The notes under the pieces are model-generated. The model ran no database searches, was not told where the DNA came from, and was given only the letters and a program-made list of their open reading frames with translations. From contig NC_135565.1 of NCBI RefSeq assembly GCF_964340395.1, positions 16,444,209 through 16,508,208 of the forward strand: a stretch of DNA of 64,000 nt. The letters run 5' to 3'. This DNA is from Glandiceps talaboti (taxonomy: Eukaryota > Hemichordata > Enteropneusta > Spengelidae). Every line of letters starts with the position of its first letter. Within the stretch, counting starts at the first letter, position 1. The translations under genes and the position numbers were made by a program. Positions 34,753 through 64,000 of this stretch are shown one piece after another.

Positions 34753-34810
34753 GACTTTGCTACCATAGACCTTACATGTATAGGTGTAGGGTCTATGGTA
34801 CTGCAAAGGG
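34753..34810. repeat. Palindromic hairpin with GGTCTATGG arms
   Basis: TACCATAGACCTTACA and TGTAGGGTCTATGGTA form arms around an 8-base loop (34761-34800); flanking CTTTGC and GCAAAG extend the pairing. The arm core CATAGACC is shared with the micro-insertion at 53578-53606. Confidence 0.7.
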
Positions 34811-36739
34811 TATAGTGTCAGACAACAACATGGTGACAATGATAGCTAAGCAGTGTTTTTGCTAAGGTTGGGAATCCCAGTAACCCAATGGACTATAAAA
34901 GTGATAGTTTGCTATACAATCTACCATAAGTTTTGTTATAGTTATTGTTACACTGCCATGGTTTCTAATTACTTAGGAGTAATGTTTCACCTCTCACGGT
35001 TGACAGGCTTGTCAAACCCCTTGAAAGTCAAGCTAGCAAACAGAGTTTGACCAAGCATGTCAACGTGAAAAGGTGGAAATTACCATTACTTGATTTTAAG
35101 TAATAAGAAACCTTGACATTGTAACAAGAACTACTTACTACTAAGTTTTGCCACCCTGATGAATGTATTCATGGGGTGCCAGACTTTTGTTTTGGAGCCC
35201 TTACTTGTAATATCGCCCTCTATAGTTAAAACACTGCCAGGACCCTAATTTTCTGTTTACACATAACTTCAATGGTTTACAATGTAAATTGACATCCACT
35301 GTCCATACAATAGATAAAGCTATGGAATAAAACATCTTACTCGTAAATAAAAATAATAATATCAGAAATCCTCTCTTTGAACATATTTTGAAGTACATTT
35401 CAAACATTACTCTGGACTATTGAAATGTACCTGTAAAGCTGCATAAATCTTACATATAGGTAAAGCTAAATAAATCAAAACATCTCACTCTAAAAAGAAG
35501 ATAACAATATCAGTAATATGCTCAATAAACATATGGATGTATATTTCAACCATTTTTCTGAATTACTGGAAATGTAAATCTAAATAAATTTTACAGAAAA
35601 AATTGTTTACTGTGAAGTTGCTAGCTAAGAATCAGTAACACCTGCAACTATACACTCACACACTATTGCACTGGACAGTAAAGTATACCATTACCATGGT
35701 AACAATATTCTTTCCTCCTTTCTTTCTTTTTAATTTTGTTGTACTTCAATAAATGAGATATCACTTCTAAATAAATTTTAACACGTTTCATTGGCTAATC
35801 TATAAAGCACACCTGCATGATCAAAACTAGGAGTCAATCAGATTAAATCATAAACCCGCTACAAAAAGCCCTAGTTTCGAGAAATTCTAAAGACCGATAA
35901 TTTACCCTCAGTGTAGGGTATTAAGGTTCCAATGAATTAATAATTTATTTTGAACAAAATTTGAAATATTTACCAGTTAAAGATATTTTATTTGGTAACT
36001 CTTACTAACTTATTGTGTTTAAGTAATTTTAGTTACATTATGAGTGTTCGTCAAACAATTTGTTAAATTTCATTAACATGTTACCCATATGATAATCTAA
36101 ATAAATACCATCTTTCAACATTTGTATATCTTTTCAGGGCTTCCTAAATTCAACAAAGACATCCTGAAGGTTGATCTAGAACACAACACTCTCAGAATTA
36201 CAACAAATCTGAAGATGTAACTGTAATTATTTATATAAAAAAAAAGTCCATCAACATTGCTTTCCGTTCTCAAAATACATTTTTCATCAAAACATTTTAC
36301 GTCCAAATACACAAAGTAACGACAACTGAAGGTTCTTGTCTAAATTATTTTTAAAGTATCACGATCTAGTGGCTGACAATACATCGTTTTTAGACTGGCA
36401 GCATATGCAGAGTGCCCTCACTCTCACAACCTATTCTCATAAAAACGAATACATCAAACACTCATCATTGTGACTATGAGGGCGCTATTCATCTCTACCC
36501 TGTTTACAGACTAAATTTTGCATTGACTTTCTGTATACCAACACAAGCTAACACTACGACATATCATGAAATCAAGAGTGAAACAATTATGAGTTCATTG
36601 ACTAAATTACTATTCAAATATCTACAAAATGCAATATAATAATAATATCTGTGAAATCTAAATTTATCTAAATTTTCTATGCATAGGAAAAGTTTTCGAG
36701 TTATGTTGGTCCAAGAATTCAAGTGAAAATACAAAAAAA

Positions 36740-37600
36740 TATGTATCCATGTGCTGAAAATTTGGCAGATTACTGTTTAGTAGTGAAAGACTAAAGGAAC
36801 TAACTACTCCCTATTTTCTACAAAGTACACTGATCCACTAAAACACTACAATAGGGTGAAACCAAAATTCATGGAAATATGGGGTTGGGATGGATAGCCA
36901 AATAGTCACTAAATACTTTTTTTTTTTTTAGGTATTCAGCATGGTGGTCAGTTTTTGATTCCAACTCACTGGATGACTAGACATTGGTTCAAATACACAT
37001 CCCTATTTTTATCAAATCAACTAATCCACTAAAAGAATATAATAGGGTGAAACTAAAATTACTGGAAGTATGGGGTGGATAGGGTACTACATTAGTTCTA
37101 ATAATCTCTTTGCATTGAGCTTCCAGTAAAATGGTCAGTTTTACATTCAAATTGGGGACATAAATATGTACAAGTACAAACATCCCTATTTCTTGCCAAG
37201 TGAACTATTCCACTAAAAGAAGACAATAGGGTGAAACCAATATTCAAAGTACAGAGTAGGGTTTAGTTTGGTCTACTGTCTAGTTCTACATTCTAACATA
37301 TTTTACAGGAATTGAGTTTTATCATAGAAGAAGTAGTCTGTTTTTATTCTGACTTGGTCAAAGATATAGTATTGATTCAATCAAAAGTACCTGTTTTCTA
37401 TCGAGTGGATCAGTCCTGTAAAATACTACAATGGGTTATACCATTATTAATGGAAGTATGGGGTTAGCCCCTTACCTAGTACTAGTCTCTAATACTGTTT
37501 AAATGCATTGAGCATTTAATAGTCAGATTTTATTTCTGGCTTACTGAGTGTAGTGGTTAAACATTTCTTAATAAGTTCTGTGAGCCATCAAAATGCCAAA
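36740..37600. repeat. ~185-bp degenerate tandem array
   Basis: Phrases ATCCACTAAAA...CAATAGGGTGAAACCA and GGAAGTATGGGGT recur near 36833, 37022, 37207 and 37415. May lie in the copy R 3' flank. Not coding. Confidence 0.65.
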
Positions 37601-37931
37601 ATGGGTTATTCTCAGAAATGTGGATGAAAAGGTAAACTATTTCATACTACCAAAAACTTTCTAATATCAAATGAAAATTAGTACTCACTGAATCAAAAAA
37701 ATGTTTTGGGAGCGAATCCCAATGCGTTATCAGGGGTGTACTACAATGGGCTGCTACTGGGAGTCACTTCCAAATTTTCATTTTTAATCTGCGAGTAGAA
37801 TTGCCTGAAAGATTCAGTTGTTGTTCTGCTTTAATATGTAATACGATAAACCCAAGTGGTTATATAAGCAGACCTACCACTGGATCTTTCAGACTATAAG
37901 TAGAACTTTCCTCTTGTAACTATGTAGAGTT

Positions 37932-38117
37932 CATGAACATTCATTCTCATCTTTCTAATACTCTGTACGCAACGAGCTTCTATTTCTAGTTTAGTGGTGT
38001 TTTTGATTCCAACTCACTCAACCACATGAACATTCATTCTCATCTTTCTAATACTCTGTACGCAACGAGCTTCTATTTCTAGTTTAGTGGTGTTTTTGAT
38101 TCCAACTCACTCAACTA
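37932..38117. repeat. Perfect 93-bp direct tandem duplication
   Basis: The unit beginning CATGAACATTCATTCTCATC at 37932 is repeated at 38025. No difference was seen between the two units apart from the terminal bases. Recent duplication. Confidence 0.9.
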
Positions 38118-39452
38118 TATAACTGTGATATAAATAGACACATCACCTCAAGATGACACATCATAATCAAGTTAACTAAAGGAACACAACAAGTGATACA
38201 AACTTTCTCAGAAATTTTGAGATCGAACAGACAACATTTAGTACCAGCCGGTAGTTTTGTACTACTGACTAGGACAAACTATTAGTTGAGGACATAAATT
38301 TCATACAAACAAACACACATGGAGACATTATTTTTACGACTTGTGATGAGTACTGTTTTAGTATTACTTCGTTTACATTGTTTCTAAATTTGGAATAATT
38401 TTGTGTTTGTTAATAAAGCTATCAAAAAGATTATTTTTCTTTTATTTTAACTTTAATTTTTTCAATTCTAAAAATCCCATTTTTATGTATTAGTATTTTT
38501 GTTTGCAAAGTTGTCACTAATATTGCATTTATTTAAAGATTAACCTAAAGATGCTACATGATTGGTTGTGCGATAATGTATTCAAGGTGTGATACTAAAT
38601 TTGCATATTAGTTCCTCTTACCCAGCTGGTGCTACAGAAGTCAGGTGTGATTTCAAAAACAGTATGAAGTTGGTATCTATTTTTACAATAGGACACTACC
38701 AAATTACCAAATAGGAAGAGACCTTTTAAACAGTGTTATCAATTACAATTCTTATTAGCTGGATGTACAGTAAGAAAACTATGTTGCTAGTATGAATATT
38801 CAATTGCTTGTAAGTTTTCATGTCCCTTGCTTGCCACAGCAAAACATCTCTTATAAAAGCAGCCATCTTGGATTTTCCCATAATCCTTCTCTATGTCAAA
38901 GGTTGGAGGTCAAACTCTGAAAAAACTGCTGCATCCGATAAATATTGATTATAAGCATAAATATGAATTTAAATACGATAAGATTTAATAATTTAGATTC
39001 AACTAATTAATTTACAATAAATTATCATTTAATATTAATAATATTTACAATTATTTGGAAAGAAAGAAAAATTGAGACCTAAGGCTGCCCTTTTGACCTT
39101 TAACACAGGGAATCAAGATGGCTACTATATATGTAAATGCCAAACTTTGAAGAAAATCAATGACATAACAGTCGTACCATAATAAAATATGTAAATGAAT
39201 ATTGACTTGACTTTCACTGGGTAATAATATACCATCAAACATACATGTAGCACCCCTGAATACTGTCTAAATATTGTTATACTGTCTAAATATTGTTATT
39301 TTGTGCATATTTGACACATGAATTTCAAACAATTTTGCAAACAGTATCATGAGCTTAAGCATTTTAGGGAAGCAAATGCAGCTTAAGCATTTTAGGGAAG
39401 CAAATGCAGCATTAGTACAAATGGGTTGAGCACCTTTCATTTCAAACATTCC

Positions 39453-39558
39453 TGCAAGCCACAGCTGATATTTCTTCAATGACACTGGGAAATAACAACC
39501 TCTTGACAGGCGTGTCTTAGTCGTACGATGCCGTAAAAGAGGCTGTGGTTTATGATGA
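39453..39558. mobile_element. Short foldback element, family B (best copy)
   Basis: Starts GCAAGCCACAGCTGATATTTC and ends AAAGAGGCTGTGGTTTATGA; the ends are imperfect inverted repeats around AAACCACAGC. Relatives: 5470-5560, 11141-11228, 50651-50725, and partial at 18505-18545 and 60824-60875. About 75-105 bp each, non-coding. Confidence 0.7.
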
Positions 39559-39956
39559 CAATTTTACAGTGCAAAGTCAATGAGTGTGAAAACACAAACT
39601 TCAGATCTAGATTAATTATGCATACTAATTCTAACTGTGAAATCCTATATATGGATTCAATGAACTTCTTATTGCTAAGTGCTTGTGTATATAGCAAAAA
39701 GTAGATTACATAGTTATCAATTATAATTTTAGACGATGAAAAGAATTACAACCCGGTCACTGTAACTGGATGTCTTGTTTTCTTAATTTTTGCTCTTATT
39801 ATCGACTTATGTATGTAGATGTACTTGCTGTGTAAGTAACAAGTACTTGTCATAGTTCATACACTTAATATCAAATAAATTCCATGACTTTCCAGGAGTT
39901 TTTCATCTGTTCTCAACTTTGATCATTTTTCAGGATTGTCGACTAATGAAATACGC

Positions 39957-39962
39957 TTTATT
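39957..39962 (-). promoter_or_regulatory. Candidate polyadenylation signal for copy R
   Basis: First canonical AATAAA I find on the minus strand after the copy R stop, about 800 nt downstream. An ATTAAA variant lies nearer, at 40619-40624. Neither is confirmed. Confidence 0.25.
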
Positions 39963-40763
39963 TGTCAACACACCTGCTTTTTTAATATAAAATTCATACC
40001 TATTTAACTGACACTTTTACAAAAGTAACATCTATCATTCAGTCAATCATTTTTCCCATGAGTTTCCAGGGATCAATTGCATTTATCCAGGACTTTTCAA
40101 GAGTTTCCTGGAGTCTTTTGAAATTGTAGGACTTTCCTGGAGTTTTAATTAGAGTATGAATCCTCCTTTTTGACAAAAAGTGGGGTTATTGGGGACATTA
40201 GAAGTCTCACAGTACTGGATTAGTGTTATCATATCAGTGGAGCCATAAGTATTACATAGGATTATATTTATGGTCTGAACTATAATTTACTATAGCTCTA
40301 ACAAACAACTCTTTCTCATGGCTCCTAATCTGAACTGGGCCTTTAAAGGTAAGTGTCCACTTGGTGAAATGGTACACTTAATCTGTAAAATACAACATGT
40401 CATGCCATGCCAGTAAACTGTAATCCATTTGAAATATCAGTGTACAGGGACATGTTAGGGTTTTGTAGAGCATAGTGTGAGTTAGAATACAGCATTCTAT
40501 CATATAATATATATATAAAAGAGCATTACTGTGGGGAAAAAATCTTGACTAGTACCCTAGTATCAATTCTATGAACTGTTACATAACTTACACTTAGGTC
40601 TCACACATCACATTCATTTTTAATTCTCCAAAGTCACTACACTTCACTGTCTAATTGATTCTTGGAACCATGAACACTATATATTCCATTCACACGCATT
40701 TTCTGGACCAGAAACTTGGCAGTAGTTCACCTTTGACCCTGTTGTCATAGCAACATCCCAGTA

Positions 40764-60052
<19,289 letters not shown>

Positions 60053-61441
60053 CTAAAAAGTAATAAGAACAGAGATAATACTATTACTCTATACTGGAAT
60101 ATACTGCATGATCATTTTAAAGGACTTTTTTTTACATGTTTGTCTAGCCCATGCAGTCTGCAGATCCGACGGAAAACACTAAAATAACACTCCCTTCATC
60201 AATTGCTGTAGTAGTGAAGACAACTGCAGAGCCAATCAAGAACAAGCAAATGACATCTGCCCCACATTCACACTTGCTCTAATGTATAAAAAGAACAGTA
60301 ACTGCCATAAATAGTAGATTTAGTGACAGGTTTGACAGTTTAAAAAAATCACATCATCACACCACTTTAGACAAAATGTCCTGATCAGAATCAATTCTTT
60401 TTTTTTTCCTCTTTTTTTTTTTTTGGCCTTATACTTCAAATTATAGATATACATTTTACTAGCACTTCAAGGAGTAGATAGAAAACTCGGCACTTCCAAA
60501 TTATTTTTCTGAGACAACCAAACATTCACAATTGAAAATGTATGCTTTGCCTCATACTAAAGATATACCATGTACATACTACAGGTACATCAATTACTTA
60601 CAACTTATCACCTCCCCTAAAACCAATATTAAATTCACAGGTGCTCATAATATTCAAGAAATCTTACAGTTTTGATAGTTCTACTATAAGTAGAAAACAA
60701 GTGCTAGTATTTCACACTTTGGTGCAACATCACCATGGAAACAGAACATCAGCTATTCAATAATGGATTTATATGTGTTATTACATGCAGGGAACTGGCA
60801 CACACACAATAGTAATCCATCATTCTCACAAACCAAAGCTGATATTTCTTCTACAACACTGCAGAATACAGATGCCCTTATTTATATACTCCCCTTATTT
60901 GAGTATAACTATATGTGCTGCCTTTTGGGGTGTGTTTTCTAACACTTTGGTCTAAACTGGGGTCTGTTTTTTTTCTAGCTGAAGAGTCTAAAACAGGGAC
61001 AACTTTGCATTATTTTTTATTTTGAGTGGTCTAAAATGTGGTCCATTCTCCTCTAATCATAAGTGCCATTAATTGTTCAAAAATGTTGCCTCCTAAGGAA
61101 AATGTATTTTGGTCTAAGATTTCATCTTTTAAAAAAACTGTAATGGTCTAAAACGGACTGTTGTTTTTTGGTCAAAGTGGGTCTAAAATGGGGCCTGGGG
61201 TCCCCAGCACTGGACACACACTCCTACCAGAGCTGACCACTGGTACTGCCCCCCCCCCCTCGGGGTAGTTATACATGATGTAAATATTGTAATAAAGATC
61301 CCCATTTCAGCAAACCTATAAAGTCAACCTTATTTCAATTGTTGGTGATTATATTAACTTCAGATCAATCAAAATTATAAAAACTGTTTTCTTGTAAGTC
61401 ATCACATAGTAGGGGATAGGCCCAAATGTTGGTGTGCGTTA

Positions 61442-61829
61442 GGCCTTACAAAAAAAAATTGTGTGGTTCCGATTATGCTCTATTTTAGAATAGGTGGGGT
61501 AGGTAGATTTTTTATTTATTCATTTTTTTCATGTTTTTTTCCATATACTGTACACGAGTGTCTAGTTCAGGTAGTTATGTTTTCCATTGTTTTCCATACC
61601 GTCTCTGTGTTATTGGTTTCTTCTCATCAGATGTAAAGCCATAACAGATAGGAAGAACAGTTTTATATTGTCTTTTTAAGTTGATGTCAGTTTCCATATC
61701 CAAGTTATTTCTTGCGAAACTTCACAATATTGTTTTTTTTCTCGAATACGTAAAAAAAAAGTTTAGAGTCATTGTGAAAAAACTAGGTGGGGTCAGATAA
61801 CCGGAACCAAACAATTTTTTTTTCAGGCC
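61442..61829. mobile_element. TIR element, family F, copy 2, with TTA target duplication
   Basis: Starts GGCCTTACAAAAAAAAATTG and ends, inverted, GGCCTGAAAAAAAAATTG. TTA flanks both sides (61439-61441, 61830-61832). It splits a family E repeat unit, whose two halves continue on either side. 388 bp, no ORF; TTA duplication suggests a PIF/Harbinger-type MITE (inference). Confidence 0.87.
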
Positions 61830-62159
61830 TTAGTGGCGTGTTAAATTGGCATAGAGGACACACTGGTCATAACTAAGAAATTGCTGTTTGCATTAGTGGT
61901 ATGTCAACTGGCTTGGAGTTCAACTTCGTGGGTACACTGACTTCCATATTGATAGGACACAGTCACTTCATGTAATAATAATTTTATCAGTGACATCATT
62001 ACGATGTACATGTACTTCTAAATTCAATCCCACTTACAAAATGTAGTGAATCAGATTTCCTGTTTATTCATGTCCGCTATTTTCCAATCAGTTTACAATC
62101 TCGGGTGACTACAACCCTTACATACAGGAAGTATTAGTAACTGTTACCATTTCAGTTCA

Positions 62160-62640
62160 TATGCATGTACTGGGACATTTCAATTAACTTTGTGACTCAT
62201 ATATGTCTGGTATATCAGCCTGGAACCATGTCCATTTTATATGTACATACTAGTCAAAGTACAATGAAAAACAGACAAGATACAGGTACCTGTAACATGG
62301 ACACCATCTTACCAAGCTATATGCATATATGTAATATGTCTGACATATCAGCCTGGAACCATGTCTATTTCAAGTGTACTCACTAGTCAAAGTACAATGA
62401 AAACAGACAAAATGAATACATAATGACATATGATCCCATCTTACCAAGATATGCATGTATGTCTAGCATATCACCCTGGAACCATGTCTATTTCAAGTGT
62501 ACTCATACTCGTCAAAGTACAATGAAAACAGACAAAATGAATACATAATGACATGAATACCATCTCACCAAGATATGCATGTATCATATCAGCCTGGAAC
62601 CTTGCTATTTCAAGTGTACATTGTACAAGTACTCATAATA
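62160..62640. repeat. ~125-bp tandem repeat (four units)
   Basis: ATCAGCCTGGAACCATGTC and GTCAAAGTACAATGAAAA recur near 62213, 62346, 62467 and 62587 with progressive divergence. Confidence 0.8.
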
Positions 62641-64000
62641 TTCAAAGTACAAGACATTTCAAGATGACATGCATCTTACCAAGCGATACACAATATATAT
62701 ACTTTCACCTTGATAACCTGAAACCATGACCATTTAATTCAGGTGTACTGATTCTATGACAGCACATTGAGTAAATGCATGTACAGTAGACAAGATGACA
62801 TGTACACCATCTTATCAATCTATATACAGAGTGTAGAATTATTTACCTCATTCCCTACTATCTAATTATGCTTTTTCCATCTTTCAGGGCACATTTTTGG
62901 GTTCTTGTTGGCAATGTGCAGGATTTTTAGATCTTCCTATATGTGTACTTTATATATACAATCATACATGTACATCCAAGTTATGTGCATACACAGTAAA
63001 GTTGAAGAAGTTAATATAATAATCAGTTTATTTACCCCAAATAAATATAACAGTGGGTAAATGGGGAGTCAGGAACTAGCTTACAGCTAGTCTGGGCCTG
63101 TCCCCTCACATATTTATATACAGAAATTCACAGCAAGGTACTCAATATGACTCAAAAAATGTATTATGTACACATGATTAATATTACAAGTATACAGTTG
63201 ATGAGTTATACTGCACCAGTAGATGTTGGTTGAAGATTTGTTTGAAACTATATACAAATAAAAAGAGTTACAGGGATGTCATTCCAAATTTTGTGTCCGA
63301 AAAAGATAGAAAATTGACCTGGGTTCGTACATACATGTAGTTTTGTATAACTTGCTGTCAAATTAAAATCTACAACTTTGTGTAAACTCAACCTTATAAA
63401 CTAAATAAATCCTTCATGTCACATCAATGGTTCACTAAGAGTGTATTTCTATAAAGTCAGATTTAAGTGAACTGAAACTCAATCAAAGCACACTCTACCC
63501 TTTAAAGTATAATGGCCTTTTCATTTGTTAGAGTAAGACAGATTGTATTCAGCTAGGCTTCAATGGAAATTTATTAGTCACAATGTAGTATGCAGACGCT
63601 ACCAGCTGAAGACTGTCATAGGAAATACGGCTTATGTTTCTCTTGAAGTCAGGATAAGAAATGAACGTTCTTGTTTCTCTTAGGACAGAGATTTACGAAT
63701 TCACGAGCAGATGAGTTTCTTAATAAGAAATCATGGTTAGAAAATGATGCGGAGGATTTCAGCTCAACTGAGACAGCGAGAGCCAACGACTATAAGTATA
63801 AAACAATATTTAGTAGAAGCTGCAAGCTGAAGACAGTCTTAGGAAATACAGCTTAATTTTCTCATTAAACCAGAATCAAGATAAGAAATGAGACATTTTA
63901 CCATTATTAACTGAAGAACTATTTGGGAAAGATCATATTAAGTACATTCTAATTTGGCTCCAGAGTGAAACCCAAGAATTTAATTGTCTGCTTTAGAATA

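Larger units (their letters stand above)
60053..64000 (-). other. Copy R intron 2 (partial)
   Basis: Copy R exons 1 and 2 were looked for as matches to the chorein motifs and not found, so they should lie beyond 64000. Contains a partial family B element (60824-60875), a family F element (61442-61829), a tandem array (62160-62640) and a diverged direct repeat at 63595-63900 (CTGAAGACWGTC...AGGAAATA). No gene recognised. Confidence 0.6.

Noticed and set aside
63595-63900. Possible small gene with a 61-codon ORF at the right edge
   Set aside because: The interval is a diverged direct repeat, and the frame is not shared between its units.

Overview
The window is animal nuclear DNA: AT-rich, low gene density, small phase-conserved exons in long introns, many microsatellites, and numerous short non-autonomous DNA transposons. 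I see no bacterial, viral or organellar gene content. The coding exons belong to one family, the bridge-like lipid transfer proteins BLTP3 (vertebrate UHRF1BP1/BLTP3A and UHRF1BP1L/SHIP164/BLTP3B). The species cannot be read from the sequence. A marine invertebrate deuterostome such as amphioxus is plausible: minisatellites that straddle exon-intron boundaries are prominent here and, from memory, were described at an amphioxus Adh locus. That is a weak argument.

Two BLTP3 genes lie head-to-tail on the minus strand. Copy R (upstream) enters from beyond the right edge. Its first two exons are not found in the window; fifteen exons run from 60052 to a stop at 40764 and encode 1608 residues, including a 760-codon exon and a C-terminal coiled coil. 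Copy L (downstream) starts with ATG at 27075. Its eleven exons to 506 encode the N-terminal 630 residues, and the gene runs off the left edge. Exons 3 to 11 occur in the same order with the same phases in both copies, and exons 3, 4, 5 and 8 are identical in length. No frameshift or premature stop was found in either, so both look functional.

The most unusual feature is a set of five tandem arrays that carry copied splice sites: donor arrays at L exon 2 (77 bp, five donors), L exon 8 (36-39 bp, four intact donors) and R exon 8 (46 bp, ten donors), and acceptor arrays at L exon 5 and R exon 10. Exon 8 is hit in both paralogues. In copy L its periods are multiples of three and the array stays open, so each donor would join in frame and add 0, 13, 26 or 38 residues. 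In copy R the 46-bp period and an early stop make the extra donors non-productive.

Layout: 1-505, intron tail of L; 506-27075, copy L with a 10-kb first intron holding a LINE fragment split by a 540-bp inverted-repeat element, foldback elements and microsatellites; 27076-40763, region between the genes including the undefined 3' end of R, with a 957-bp inverted-repeat element flanked by TAA and long microsatellites; 40764-60052, copy R; 60053-64000, R intron sequence with tandem repeats and a 388-bp element flanked by TTA. Splice sites were assigned by eye from GT/AG, phase and similarity to remembered vertebrate BLTP3 sequence; no alignment or RNA evidence was available.
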